Below, one piece after another: positions 7,844-16,149 of a stretch of DNA of 64,000 bases; position 1 is the stretch's first letter, and every line of letters begins with the position of its first letter. A program made the position numbers and the translations under genes. The stretch comes from Salipiger pentaromativorans. GTDB taxonomy: Bacteria; Pseudomonadota; Alphaproteobacteria; Rhodobacterales; Rhodobacteraceae. Below the pieces are notes generated by a model, which did not search any database, was not told where the DNA came from, and was given only the letters and a program-made list of their open reading frames with translations. Location of the stretch: assembly GCF_024721115.1 (NCBI RefSeq), contig NZ_JAMDHK010000006.1, positions 100,052-164,051 on the forward strand, in the 5' to 3' direction.

Positions 7844-8446
7844 GTGAGGCTTTCAGGTCTTCAGAAGGTATTGTGGGTGTTGGCGGGCGCGGCGGCGTTC
7901 GTTTTCATCTGGCTGTTGCTATGGTCCGACTACCGTGCCGATCTTGCCCGCACCGAGAGTGAACCACCGTTTCTTGCTGATTTCGAACTGACCGATCATC
8001 GCGGCATGGTCCAAACGGACGAAGATTTCGCAGGGCGCTGGATGCTGGTCTTCTTTGGCTTCACCAATTGCCCCGACGTCTGTCCGACAACACTGTCCGA
8101 AGTCGCGGCCGTGATGGAGGGCCTGGGCGATGAGGCAGCAATGGTTCAGCCGATTTTCATAACGATTGATCCGGAGCGGGATACGCCGACTGCACTTGCC
8201 GAGTATGTGCCCCTGTTCGACGCAGGGATCATCGGGCTGACCGGTACACCGGAGCAGATCGCCGCGACATCCGAAACCTTTCCGATATTCTTTGAGCGGA
8301 TCGAGCAGGCGACTGCGCCGGGCGGATACACGATGGGTCACACGTCGCATCTTTTCCTTTTCGACACGCAAGCAGGCTTCGCGGACTCCTGGCCCTACGG
8401 CACGCCCGCCGAAGAGATCCTCGCCGATCTGAGACAGAGGATCTGA
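7844..8446 (+). CDS. SCO1/SenC-family copper chaperone or thiol protein (copy 1)
   Basis: A 200-residue membrane-anchored periplasmic protein (hydrophobic residues about 9-27) with a thioredoxin fold. The copper-binding CxxxC is 'NCPDVCPTTL' (Cys76, Cys80) and the third ligand His lies in 'YTMGHTSHLF'. SCO proteins insert copper into cytochrome c oxidase Cu-A or reduce its thiols. It begins with GTG. It is the first gene of an eleven-gene operon with gaps of at most 23 bases, behind the MerR-type promoter at 7777. A second SCO paralogue is encoded four genes downstream. Confidence 0.9.
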   Translation: MRLSGLQKVLWVLAGAAAFVFIWLLLWSDYRADLARTESEPPFLADFELTDHRGMVQTDEDFAGRWMLVFFGFTNCPDVCPTTLSEVAAVMEGLGDEAAMVQPIFITIDPERDTPTALAEYVPLFDAGIIGLTGTPEQIAATSETFPIFFERIEQATAPGGYTMGHTSHLFLFDTQAGFADSWPYGTPAEEILADLRQRI

Positions 8447-8451
8447 TCGTC

Positions 8452-8874
8452 ATGACCCGACTTTCCGGAGAGACGGCCCTTGGCCTGGCCTGGATCATCG
8501 CGCTCACCGCGTCGCTTGCCGTGCTCTTCATCGGCGAGGTTCTGGGGCAGACACCTTGCGTGCTCTGCTGGTTCCAGCGTGCCTTCATGTTCCCCTTGGC
8601 CATCATCCTCGGGCTTGGGCTGTGGTGGCAGGATCGGCGCGTGGGTCGCTACGGGATCGCGCTGGCTTTGGGCGGTGCCGCCGTCGCGCTTTGGCACTTG
8701 GGCCTCTATGTCGGCGTTATCCCCGAGCGTATCCAGCCCTGCACGGCGACCGGCCCATCCTGTACCGACGACAATCAACTGGTCTTCGGCATTCCGATTC
8801 CTTTGATGGCGCTCGTCGCCTTCGCGATGATCGGTCTGCTGTCGGCTCTCTCACTGAAGGAAACACAAAAATGA
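8452..8874 (+). CDS. dsbB: DsbB-family disulfide oxidase (copy 1)
   Basis: A 140-residue four-helix inner-membrane protein that passes electrons from DsbA to quinone. The first redox pair is 'TPCVLCWFQR' (Cys36, Cys39) and the second periplasmic pair is in 'IQPCTATGPSC' (Cys97, Cys104), with the following Arg/Gln of the family also present. It starts five bases after the SCO stop and overlaps the next gene by four bases (ATGA). The adjacent thioredoxin-fold protein is its likely partner. A second, longer DsbB is encoded at 29432-29944. Confidence 0.9.
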   Translation: MTRLSGETALGLAWIIALTASLAVLFIGEVLGQTPCVLCWFQRAFMFPLAIILGLGLWWQDRRVGRYGIALALGGAAVALWHLGLYVGVIPERIQPCTATGPSCTDDNQLVFGIPIPLMALVAFAMIGLLSALSLKETQK

Positions 8875-9530
8875 AACGACGCGGCCTCATCCTGTCCGTT
8901 CTCGCGCTCGGGGTCGCCGGTTTCGGCGGTGCCGCCTGGTATGCCACCCGCCCCGACCCGATTGCCGCGTCCGATCCCATCGACCCTGAAATGGCCGACG
9001 CGCTGATCCGACCCTATTCCCCGATCCTCGGGCCCGAGGATGCGCCCGTAACCATCGTTGAATTCTTCGACCCGGCCTGCGAGGCATGCCGCGCTTTCTA
9101 TCCGGTCGTCGAGGATATCATGGCGGAGCACGGAGACGCGGTGCGCGTTGTAATCCGCTATACGCCTTTTCACGGCGAGGCGTCGGTAGAAGCGATCCGT
9201 GTGCTCGAGGCGGCGCGCATGCAGGACGTGTTTGAACCTGTGCTCGAGGCAGTCTTGCGAGAGCAGCCCAGATGGGCGTCTCACGGGACCCCGGCACCCG
9301 GATTGATCCTTGAGATTGCAGCAAGCGGAGGTCTGGATGTCGAAGCTGCCCGGACACAGATGCTGGCCCCCGGTGTTGTGGCGGTGCTCAACCAGGACCG
9401 CGCCGATGTCGAGACAGTCGGGGTCCGCCAAACGCCCACGTTCTTCGTGAACGGCAAGCCTCTCGATCCGTTCGGTGAGGCCGAATTGCAGAGGCTGGTG
9501 GCAGTGGAAGTTGCGGCAAGCCAAAGCTGA
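8871..9530 (+). CDS. DsbA-like thiol:disulfide oxidoreductase
   Basis: The ATG at 8871 overlaps the dsbB stop and gives a 219-residue protein with an N-terminal membrane anchor or signal (residues 5-24). The thioredoxin-fold active site is 'FDPACEACRAFY' (Cys70, Cys73) and the cis-proline loop is 'VRQTPTFFVNG'. It oxidises or transfers thiols in the periplasm and is most likely re-oxidised by the DsbB encoded just upstream. The CEAC site differs from the classical CPHC and suggests a specialised substrate, perhaps the SCO or DUF411 cysteines of the same operon (inference). Confidence 0.88.
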   Translation: MKRRGLILSVLALGVAGFGGAAWYATRPDPIAASDPIDPEMADALIRPYSPILGPEDAPVTIVEFFDPACEACRAFYPVVEDIMAEHGDAVRVVIRYTPFHGEASVEAIRVLEAARMQDVFEPVLEAVLREQPRWASHGTPAPGLILEIAASGGLDVEAARTQMLAPGVVAVLNQDRADVETVGVRQTPTFFVNGKPLDPFGEAELQRLVAVEVAASQS

Positions 9531-9552
9531 TTTGCGGAGGCAGGAGAAACGA

Positions 9553-10023
9553 GTGGTGAAGAAGTTGAGATATACCAATGCATTGGCCGTGCTTTTGACG
9601 GTTGCAGGGCTGTCGGCCCCCGCACTGGCCGGTTCGGAGGATGTCGTGGTCGAGAATGCGTGGTCCCGCGCCTCGATCAGCGTCAACAGGCCAGGTGCCG
9701 CCTATATGACCGTGCGCAACACGGGTGAAGACGCCGTTACGCTGACCGGACTTGCGACACCGCTGGCAATGATGCCCGAGATCCATGAGTCGAAAACCAA
9801 CTCCGATGGCGTCAGTTCCATGGCGCCTGCAGGCGAGATCACGATTGAGCCCGGCCAAAGCGTGGCATTGGAGCCGGGCGGGTTGCACGCCATGCTCATG
9901 AAGCTGCAAGAGCCGATGACCGAAGGCGAGAATTTCCCGCTGACACTGACCTTCTCGGATGGCGGCAAGGTGACGGTCGAGGTCCCAATCCTCGGAATCG
10001 CCGCGCGTGGACCGGAGGGCTGA
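9553..10023 (+). CDS. PCu(A)C periplasmic copper chaperone
   Basis: A 156-residue secreted protein with a signal peptide ending '...SAPALA'. The GTG at 9553 is chosen because AGGAG stands six bases before it. The copper(I) site of the DUF461/PCu(A)C family is complete: Met and His in 'MMPEIHESKTNSDGVSSM' and the second His/Met pair in 'GGLHAMLMKL'. PCu(A)C proteins hand copper to Cu-A or Cu-B centres together with SCO, which matches the flanking SCO genes. The next gene starts on the last base of its stop codon. Confidence 0.92.
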   Translation: MVKKLRYTNALAVLLTVAGLSAPALAGSEDVVVENAWSRASISVNRPGAAYMTVRNTGEDAVTLTGLATPLAMMPEIHESKTNSDGVSSMAPAGEITIEPGQSVALEPGGLHAMLMKLQEPMTEGENFPLTLTFSDGGKVTVEVPILGIAARGPEG

Positions 10024-10649
10024 TGCAACGTCGGCAGCTCCTTCTATACGGCGCAGCCGGTGCCGGCGTTCTTGGCCTGACGCTCTTCGTGGGCTGGTGG
10101 CGGGTGGACGGGCCCGGTGCGCCTGAACCAAAAGGGCAGCGGCCCCTGCCCCTATCGGCGATGGAGTTCCGGCTGACCGACCACGAGGAAAATGAGGTAG
10201 GGCCTGGCAACCTGATCGGTCGTCCCACAATGGTGTTTTTCGGGTTCACCTACTGCCCGGACGTCTGCCCGACGACCCTATCGGATATTTCCGGCTGGCT
10301 TGAGGAACTGGGCGACGAAGCATCAGAGATGAACGTGGTCTTCATCACGGTCGACCCGGAGCGGGACACGGTCGAGGCCATGGCCGAATATGTCGGCTAT
10401 TTTCATCCGGTCATTCGTGGCTGGACGGGGCCGGAAGACCAAATTGCCCGCGCTGCAGAAGGGTTTCGTGCCTCATTTGAGCGCGTCCCGACTGAGGGCG
10501 GCGGCTATACGATGAACCATACGGCAAGCGTATTCCTGTTCGATGCCGAGGGTGAGCTCGTCACCATGATCGACTATCACGAGCAAAGAGAATTCGCGGT
10601 GCCGAAGATCCAGCGCGCACTGACAGAAGACGTAGAGGGGGCAACATGA
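10023..10649 (+). CDS. SCO1/SenC-family copper chaperone (copy 2)
   Basis: A 208-residue SCO protein anchored by residues about 8-26. It carries 'TYCPDVCPTTL' (Cys78, Cys82) and a His ligand in 'YTMNHTASVFLF'. It differs clearly from copy 1 outside the metal site, so the pair is an old duplication rather than a recent one. The first copy sits before a Dsb pair and the second behind a PCu(A)C gene. That suggests one acts as thiol reductase and one as copper donor (inference). It is coupled to its neighbours by overlaps of one and four bases. Confidence 0.9.
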   Translation: MQRRQLLLYGAAGAGVLGLTLFVGWWRVDGPGAPEPKGQRPLPLSAMEFRLTDHEENEVGPGNLIGRPTMVFFGFTYCPDVCPTTLSDISGWLEELGDEASEMNVVFITVDPERDTVEAMAEYVGYFHPVIRGWTGPEDQIARAAEGFRASFERVPTEGGGYTMNHTASVFLFDAEGELVTMIDYHEQREFAVPKIQRALTEDVEGAT

Positions 10650-12019
10650 AGATAAGAACTGTCTTGGCGGCCGTTGCGGTCGCAGGCGCATTTTCGGTGA
10701 CCGCCATCGCCATCTCTGGCGTTCTGTCCAAAGAACCGGTGCCCCCTGCGATTGCTGAAGCGACCCTCTGGACTCCCAATCCGCTTGCGCCGCCTCGGAT
10801 TACCGAAACCAATTCGGTCCGCCCTACACTCGCCCAGGCGGATATCGCATTCGAGTTCAGACCCCGGCCGCTCCTGACCGTTTCCCCCGCTGATACCTCC
10901 TTGCCATCTATCGAGCCCCCGCTGGTCACCTGGTCGCGGGAGATTGCGTCCGGCGAGACGCTTGATGCGGTCCTTTCCGATGCGGGGCTGGATGCTTCGG
11001 ATCGCGCCGAAATCGCCTTGGCGATTGGCACGGAATACGATCTGCGCCGTCTGCGTCCGGGTCACATCATTACGGTGGTTTCCACAACGGACGACAACCC
11101 GCGTCGTGTAGAGCTCGCCGTCGAAGACGGTGTCCGGATAGAGGCGGTCTTCGGCGAACAGCTTGCCGCCCGCGTGTTGGACCCGGATCCCGAATTGGTG
11201 ACTTTCGCCGGCGAGGCGGTGATCGAGAGCTCGATTTTCGCCGCCCTGAACACGGCAGACATCCCCGCCCGTTTTGCGGTGGACCTGGCGCAGATGCTGG
11301 GCGGCACCGTGGATTTCCGTCGTGATCTTGCGGGTGGCGAGACGATGCGCCTCCTTTGGCGCGAGGCCCGAGACGGGAACAAGAGGATTGGTCAGCCCGA
11401 GCTTGCCTTTGCCGCACTGGATATCGATGGCTCGGTCTATGAAATCGTCTGGCCGAACGACGGCAGCGGCCAAGCGACGATCTATGTCGACGGAGAAGTC
11501 CTGCGCGTGTTTGCGCAACCGGTCGAAGGTGCACGGCTGAGTTCTGTGTTCGGGCGCCGCACCCATCCGGTCTACGGCAATGTACGGATGCACACAGGAG
11601 TCGACTTCGCGGCGGCGCGCGGCACGCCGGTACAGGCGACGGCGCCGGGCCGCGTTAGCTTCATCGGCCGACGCGGTGGGTATGGCCGGGTCGTCGAGAT
11701 CGCTCATGGCTCCGACACCCTGACGCGCTATGCGCATCTGAGCGCCGTACCGGACGGGCTCACACAAGGGCAACGCGTGATGGCCGGAGATATGATCGGG
11801 CGGGTCGGTGCGACGGGTACCGCGACAGGCCCCAACCTACATTACGAAGTGCTGGTGGACGGTCGCCCAACCGACCCTCTCTCTGACGACCGATTGGCAG
11901 AGGCGGCCGAGCGTGAAGCGGACGACACGGCCGCGCTTGAGCGACTGCGTGAGGCGCGTTCACTTCTTGCTGAGAGGCTCGCCAGCGAATTTGCACAGAC
12001 GACAACCGAAAGGCTTTGA
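10646..12019 (+). CDS. M23-family peptidoglycan endopeptidase
   Basis: A 457-residue envelope protein with an N-terminal hydrophobic anchor (residues 7-27), a central region resembling the OapA/LysM-like part of MepM ('SGETLDAVLSDAGLD') and a C-terminal LytM/M23 zinc peptidase. Zinc ligands are in 'HTGVDFAAARGTPV' and 'YAHLSAV', with 'GPNLHYEVLVDG' as the catalytic His strand. Such enzymes cut D-Ala to mDAP cross-bridges. Its place in a metal operon next to SCO genes is unusual. The window also encodes four L,D-transpeptidases, so wall remodelling appears to be part of the response. Confidence 0.9.
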   Translation: MKIRTVLAAVAVAGAFSVTAIAISGVLSKEPVPPAIAEATLWTPNPLAPPRITETNSVRPTLAQADIAFEFRPRPLLTVSPADTSLPSIEPPLVTWSREIASGETLDAVLSDAGLDASDRAEIALAIGTEYDLRRLRPGHIITVVSTTDDNPRRVELAVEDGVRIEAVFGEQLAARVLDPDPELVTFAGEAVIESSIFAALNTADIPARFAVDLAQMLGGTVDFRRDLAGGETMRLLWREARDGNKRIGQPELAFAALDIDGSVYEIVWPNDGSGQATIYVDGEVLRVFAQPVEGARLSSVFGRRTHPVYGNVRMHTGVDFAAARGTPVQATAPGRVSFIGRRGGYGRVVEIAHGSDTLTRYAHLSAVPDGLTQGQRVMAGDMIGRVGATGTATGPNLHYEVLVDGRPTDPLSDDRLAEAAEREADDTAALERLREARSLLAERLASEFAQTTTERL

Positions 12020-12022
12020 TCC

Positions 12023-12481
12023 ATGAAACGATTTACTCCCGCTCTTGCCATCGCATTTGCCTTGCTTCCTGCGGCGCAGGCCGTCGCAGAGGCGATTCAG
12101 ATCGACGTCCGGAAGACAAACGGCTGCGGCTGTTGCCTGTCCTGGATGAAGCACCTCGAGGAGAATGGCTTCGCGCCGATGGGCGAGGACATGTTCGGAG
12201 GATCTCTTGTGCGCTTCAAACTCGACAATGGCGTGCCGCAGCGCATGGTCTCCTGCCATACGGCTTTGGTCGACGGCTATGTGATCGAGGGCCACGTGCC
12301 GGCGGCTGACATCCAACGCCTGCTGGAGGACCGGCCAGACGCGGTAGGCCTGGCGGTGCCGGGAATGCCCTACGGGTCGCCCGGCATGGGACCGGAGGAC
12401 GACCGGGAGGCTTACGATGTCTTCCTGATCCACGAAGACGGATCGACCGAGGTCTACACCAGCTACTCGGCTCCTGACTGA
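12023..12481 (+). CDS. DUF411 metal-binding protein (CopG-like)
   Basis: A 152-residue secreted protein with a signal peptide ending '...AQAVAEA'. The DUF411 core starts 'RKTNGCGCCLSWMKHLEENG', whose Cys cluster binds copper, and continues with 'VSCHTALVDGYVIEGHVPAADI' and a Met/Gly-rich 'VPGMPYGSPGMG'. DUF411 proteins recur in copper and silver resistance loci and are thought to bind metal in the periplasm. It starts three bases after the peptidase gene. Confidence 0.9.
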   Translation: MKRFTPALAIAFALLPAAQAVAEAIQIDVRKTNGCGCCLSWMKHLEENGFAPMGEDMFGGSLVRFKLDNGVPQRMVSCHTALVDGYVIEGHVPAADIQRLLEDRPDAVGLAVPGMPYGSPGMGPEDDREAYDVFLIHEDGSTEVYTSYSAPD

Positions 12482-12503
12482 ACTCGCGGCAGAACCTTAA
12501 CAA

Positions 12504-13286
12504 TTGGAACCCCTCTCCCCCATAGCGCTTGGCTTTCTTGGAAGCCTGGCCGCCGGATCGCTGACCGCGGTCGGGGCGGTCCCCGTTCTTTTTGGGCGCA
12601 TCCCGTCCCGGGCCACGCGCGATCTGCTGCTTGGCTTCGCGGCGGGTGTCATGCTCGCGGCTTCGTTCTTCTCGCTGATCATCCCGGCTCTCGACGCAGC
12701 TGAAGGACAGTTCGACAACGGTGCTCTCCCGGCGGCCATCGTATGTGTTGCGATCCTGCTTGGCATGGGCGCGATCGCTCTGATGAACGAACGGCTACCG
12801 CATGAACATTTCAAGACGGGGCGGGAAGGTCCCGACGCCGCATCGCTGCGGCGCGTCTGGCTTTTCATCATCGCGATCACTATCCACAATTTTCCCGAAG
12901 GGCTTGCCGTCGGCGTCGGGTTCGGGGCTGACGGTTTGTCGGGCGGGTTGCCACTTGCGATCGGTATTGGATTACAGAATGCCCCCGAAGGTCTGGCGGT
13001 GGCGGTTTCGTTGCTCGGCGAGGGCTATTCCAGGCTTCGCGCCTGGGGCATCGCCGCTCTGACCGGTCTCGTCGAGCCCGTCGGTGGACTTCTCGGCGCA
13101 GGGATTATCAGTCTTTCGCAACCGCTGCTGCCCTGGGGTCTCGCCTTCGCAGCAGGTGCGATGCTCTACGTCATCAGCCACGAGATCATTCCGGAAACCC
13201 ACCGATCCGGCCATCAGAACAGGGCGACGCTCGGCCTCGCCGTTGGTCTTGTGATCATGTTGTTCCTCGACGTCTGGCTGGGATAA
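12504..13286 (+). CDS. ZIP-family divalent metal transporter
   Basis: A 260-residue membrane protein of about eight helices with both ZIP signature helices: 'HNFPEGLAVGVGFG' and 'QNAPEGLAVAVSLL'. ZIP proteins normally import zinc or other divalent ions. In a resistance operon this is paradoxical unless it serves resupply or runs in reverse. The only start in range is a TTG at 12504 with a poor ribosome site, so translation may depend on coupling to the upstream gene 22 bases away. The next gene follows after four bases. Confidence 0.88.
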   Translation: MEPLSPIALGFLGSLAAGSLTAVGAVPVLFGRIPSRATRDLLLGFAAGVMLAASFFSLIIPALDAAEGQFDNGALPAAIVCVAILLGMGAIALMNERLPHEHFKTGREGPDAASLRRVWLFIIAITIHNFPEGLAVGVGFGADGLSGGLPLAIGIGLQNAPEGLAVAVSLLGEGYSRLRAWGIAALTGLVEPVGGLLGAGIISLSQPLLPWGLAFAAGAMLYVISHEIIPETHRSGHQNRATLGLAVGLVIMLFLDVWLG

Positions 13287-13290
13287 GCTG

Positions 13291-13764
13291 ATGAGAACTT
13301 GCCTCTTCGTCGGTCTGCTTGCTGCGCTGATCGCCTTTCTTGTCGATCAGGCAACGAAGGCAATCGTTGTGTCCAATGCGACTGTTCTTAGTTCCGGCGT
13401 ATCGGTCTTTCCCGGCTTCAATCTCATCTACCTGCGCAATGACGGAGTGACCTTCGGGCTTCTCGGCGGCGCGCCGTGGTGGAGCCTTGTCTTACTGGCG
13501 CTTGGCATCTGCGTCTGGCTGGCGTTCATGCTGGTCCGTACCAGCAGCCGGGTCGAGGCCATTGCCTATGGTGCGATCATCGGCGGTGCACTCGGCAATA
13601 TTCTGGACCGCCTGCGCTATCGTGCGGTGACGGATTTCCTCGATTTCTACATCGGGACGGCGCACTGGCCTGCCTTCAACATGGCCGATGTTTTTGTGGT
13701 TGGCGGCGTGATGCTGCTGCTCATTGCGCCGTGGGTTGGCGCTCGACTTCAGACCGATTCATGA
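13291..13764 (+). CDS. lspA: Signal peptidase II (prolipoprotein signal peptidase)
   Basis: A 157-residue four-helix inner-membrane aspartyl protease that removes the signal peptide of diacylglyceryl-modified lipoproteins. The family motifs are present: 'NDGVTFGLL', 'GGALGNILDRLRY' with the first catalytic Asp, and 'FNMADVFVVGG' with the second. It overlaps lnt by four bases. Metal-linked lspA copies are known from pbr-type operons, where one is fused or adjacent to an efflux gene. Here it is complete and paired with lnt, with lgt 12 kb away. Confidence 0.93.
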   Translation: MRTCLFVGLLAALIAFLVDQATKAIVVSNATVLSSGVSVFPGFNLIYLRNDGVTFGLLGGAPWWSLVLLALGICVWLAFMLVRTSSRVEAIAYGAIIGGALGNILDRLRYRAVTDFLDFYIGTAHWPAFNMADVFVVGGVMLLLIAPWVGARLQTDS

Positions 13765-15332
13765 AGCCGGGATTGCCGCAGTTCGTTAGTGAGGACCTGA
13801 ACCTGTTCCAGCGCATGGGTCTTGCCCTTGCTGCCGGCGGATTGACGGTTTTGACTCTTCCGCCGTTTTCTTGGCTCATCGCGGTCCCTGTCGCCTTCTC
13901 CGTGCTCTTTATCGTTCTCCGGAACATCTCAACCTCGCGCGCTTTCCTTGTCGGTTGGGCTTTCGGACTGGGCCAATTCGGGATTGGAATTTCCTGGATC
14001 GCCGAGAGCTTTTACGTCGATGCCGAACGTTTCGGCGCACTGGCGATTCCGGCGGTCGCGGGTCTGTCCGCCGGACTTGCCATCTTCCCGGGCATGACGG
14101 CGATGCTTTTTGCCGCCATCATGCAGCGCCGAGCTGTCGGCGGCATTGCGGCGGGCCTGCTGTTTGCAACCTGCTGGGTGGCCACGGAATGGCTGCGGGG
14201 TCATGTCCTGACAGGGTTTCCCTGGAACCTTGCCGCTTATGCCCTTGTCGACTATGCCGCCCTGCGCCAACCCGCCGCCTGGGTCGGAAGCTACGGTTTG
14301 GGCTTTCTCACGGTCTTCATCGGCATATTGCCAGGTGTGTTGACTGTGGCGGCGCCAAAGAGACGCGCGCCTGTTCTCGTGCTCTTCGCCGTTGCTGTGG
14401 CGGGTTTCTGGGTTGGCGGTGCGCTTCGGTCAGGGCAGGACGTGCCGCCGACAGACGTTGCTTTGCGCATCGTCCAAGGCAATGTGCCACAAGTCGAGAA
14501 GTGGGTACCGGGCAGCCGCCAGCGAACCTTGGAAAAATACCTGGGCTTGTCCGCGCAACCCGGACGTTTCGATTTGCTGCTTTGGCCGGAAACGGCCTTC
14601 CCCGGCTTTCTGGACGAAGATGCTGCGGCACGCGCGCGGATATCTGCAGCTTTGCCAGACGGCAGGATCCTACTGACAGGTGCGCCTGACCGAGTGGAGG
14701 GCGATGGGGGAACCAGATATTTCAACACGGTTCAGGCCTATGACGGCAGCGGCGAGGTTCTGACGGGGTATGCAAAACATCATCTTGTTCCGTTCGGGGA
14801 ATATGTGCCCCTGAAAGGCTGGCTGCCCATCGAGCGGCTGACCGAAGGGTTGGGCGATTTCACGCCGGGACCAGGGCCGCGCACGCTGGCGATCCCTGGC
14901 GCGCCTCTGGTCGCGGTGGCGATCTGTTACGAGATCATCTTTCCGGGCCACGTGGTCGATGACCTTTTCCGCCCCGACTGGATATTCAACGCCACAAATG
15001 ATGCCTGGTTCGGAACCAGCATCGGACCCGAGCAGCACCTCGCCTCCGCGCGGATGCGCGCGGTCGAGGAGGGACTTCCCGTGGTCCGGGCGGCCAACAC
15101 TGGGATATCCGCGATCATCGACGCCAATGGAAATGTCGTCGCGCGTCTTGATACCGGGGAAACAGGCACCATTGATGCCGGCCTGCCGGGCGCGCGTACT
15201 CCAACGCCCTATGCGCGGTTCGGCGACTGGACCTTGTTGGTTCTTGTTTTTGGGTGCTGGGTCTTCGGCTGGCTGGCCAGTTTGCTCGGACGAGATCCCG
15301 ATGCGCGGCATTTTGGAACGGAGGTATCCTGA
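13761..15332 (+). CDS. lnt: Apolipoprotein N-acyltransferase
   Basis: The ATG at 13761 overlaps the lspA stop and gives 523 residues: six to seven N-terminal helices, then a nitrilase-fold periplasmic domain. The catalytic Glu-Lys-Cys triad is visible in 'LLLWPETAFPGF', 'GYAKHHLVPFGEYVPL' and 'VAICYEIIFPG'. Lnt adds the third acyl chain to lipoproteins after LspA. A longer reading frame from 13476 runs through lspA and is rejected. It is an accessory copy, since these essential functions are normally chromosomal (inference). Confidence 0.93.
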   Translation: MKPGLPQFVSEDLNLFQRMGLALAAGGLTVLTLPPFSWLIAVPVAFSVLFIVLRNISTSRAFLVGWAFGLGQFGIGISWIAESFYVDAERFGALAIPAVAGLSAGLAIFPGMTAMLFAAIMQRRAVGGIAAGLLFATCWVATEWLRGHVLTGFPWNLAAYALVDYAALRQPAAWVGSYGLGFLTVFIGILPGVLTVAAPKRRAPVLVLFAVAVAGFWVGGALRSGQDVPPTDVALRIVQGNVPQVEKWVPGSRQRTLEKYLGLSAQPGRFDLLLWPETAFPGFLDEDAAARARISAALPDGRILLTGAPDRVEGDGGTRYFNTVQAYDGSGEVLTGYAKHHLVPFGEYVPLKGWLPIERLTEGLGDFTPGPGPRTLAIPGAPLVAVAICYEIIFPGHVVDDLFRPDWIFNATNDAWFGTSIGPEQHLASARMRAVEEGLPVVRAANTGISAIIDANGNVVARLDTGETGTIDAGLPGARTPTPYARFGDWTLLVLVFGCWVFGWLASLLGRDPDARHFGTEVS

Positions 15333-15499
15333 TGCTTGTGATCGTGAGCGCTATCGGAGGCGCGATCTGGGGTGGCTATCTGGCACGACGGAGGAGGGGG
15401 AATCACCTGGATATCCTCCAATATGCGGTAGCGTCTGCGATCGCCTTCGGACTTGTCGCCCTGTTTGCAACCATCGTGCTGTCGCGGGTTCTCGGCTAG
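15332..15499 (+). CDS. Small two-helix membrane protein
   Basis: A 55-residue protein whose ATG overlaps the lnt stop codon (TGATG). It has two hydrophobic segments (about residues 2-17 and 28-52) joined by a basic loop 'ARRRRGNHLD'. No family was recognised. The tight coupling to lnt argues that it is real and the last gene of the operon. A role as subunit or stabiliser of a neighbouring membrane enzyme is possible but unproven. Confidence 0.65.
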   Translation: MLVIVSAIGGAIWGGYLARRRRGNHLDILQYAVASAIAFGLVALFATIVLSRVLG

Positions 15500-15593
15500 C
15501 GAGCTTCGAAATTGCGCAAACGTGTCAGCGGCTTGAAGACCTGATAGCTCGAGGTCCCGATAGAGAATCGCGCGAATGTGCATCTAGGCGAGC

Positions 15594-16052
15594 TCATTTC
15601 TGATTGAGCCGTCGCTCGAACGCCTCCAATGTCGTCCCGCTGACGTGATGCTCGATCCCTTCCGCATCGCGTTCCGCGGTCTCTTCGTCGATTCCCAGGC
15701 TCAGAAGAAAGGCGACGACGACCCTGTGGCGGCGTCGACAGATCTCCGCGAGGTCCTGCCCGGCATCGGTGAGGAATATCGCGCGGTATGGCTCCCGCCG
15801 GACCAGACCAGCAGCCTTGAGCCGCGAGATGTTCTTGGTCACGGTCGGCGGCTTCACGCCAAGCCGCTCGGCGATCTCGACCGGTCTGGCCTCCCCGCGC
15901 GTCTCGATCAGTTCCGCGATCAGTTCGACGTAATCCTCCGCCATCTCGCTTTCATGTGCCTGACGCACGGTCGCAAAGCCATCGGCCTGCGCCTCGGGAG
16001 CCCGGTCGACCGCTTCGAATGGCTCACGCCCTTGTGATTGTAGCTTTGTCAT
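15594..16052 (-). CDS. mntR: Manganese-responsive DtxR-family regulator MntR
   Basis: A 152-residue DtxR/MntR repressor. The winged helix is 'RPVEIAERLGVKPPTVTKNISRL' (quoted in part, residues about 65-85) and the metal-binding dimer domain contains 'EICRRRHRVVVAFLLSLGID' and the closing 'AEGIEHHVSG' His pair. The start at 16052 (MTKLQS) is chosen over an upstream ATG that would add a non-conserved leader. It is divergent from the gene at 16150 and a strong palindrome at 16109-16128 lies between them. No Mn transporter gene is adjacent, which is atypical. Confidence 0.88.
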   Translation of the reverse strand: MTKLQSQGREPFEAVDRAPEAQADGFATVRQAHESEMAEDYVELIAELIETRGEARPVEIAERLGVKPPTVTKNISRLKAAGLVRREPYRAIFLTDAGQDLAEICRRRHRVVVAFLLSLGIDEETAERDAEGIEHHVSGTTLEAFERRLNQK

Positions 16053-16081
16053 ACTCGGGACTTTGCAGCGAAACAGCGGGA

Positions 16082-16128
16082 TTGACAACTTGTTTGCTTC
16101 GGGTAGATAAGTTAGCCATGTCTAACTT
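16082..16128 (+). promoter_or_regulatory. Promoter with overlapping MntR-type operator
   Basis: A near-ideal promoter, TTGACA at 16082-16087 and TAGATA at 16104-16109, reads towards the gene at 16150. Immediately downstream lies the perfect 7-bp-arm palindrome AAGTTAG-ccatgt-CTAACTT (16109-16128), the type of AT-rich dyad used by MntR. Binding there would block transcription start. Confidence 0.75.
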
Positions 16129-16149
16129 TTTACTTTGGAGGCCGTGGTG

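Noticed and set aside
10577..11773. A 398-codon minus-strand open frame
   Set aside because: It is the antisense of the M23 peptidase gene, has low-complexity composition and no recognisable domain.
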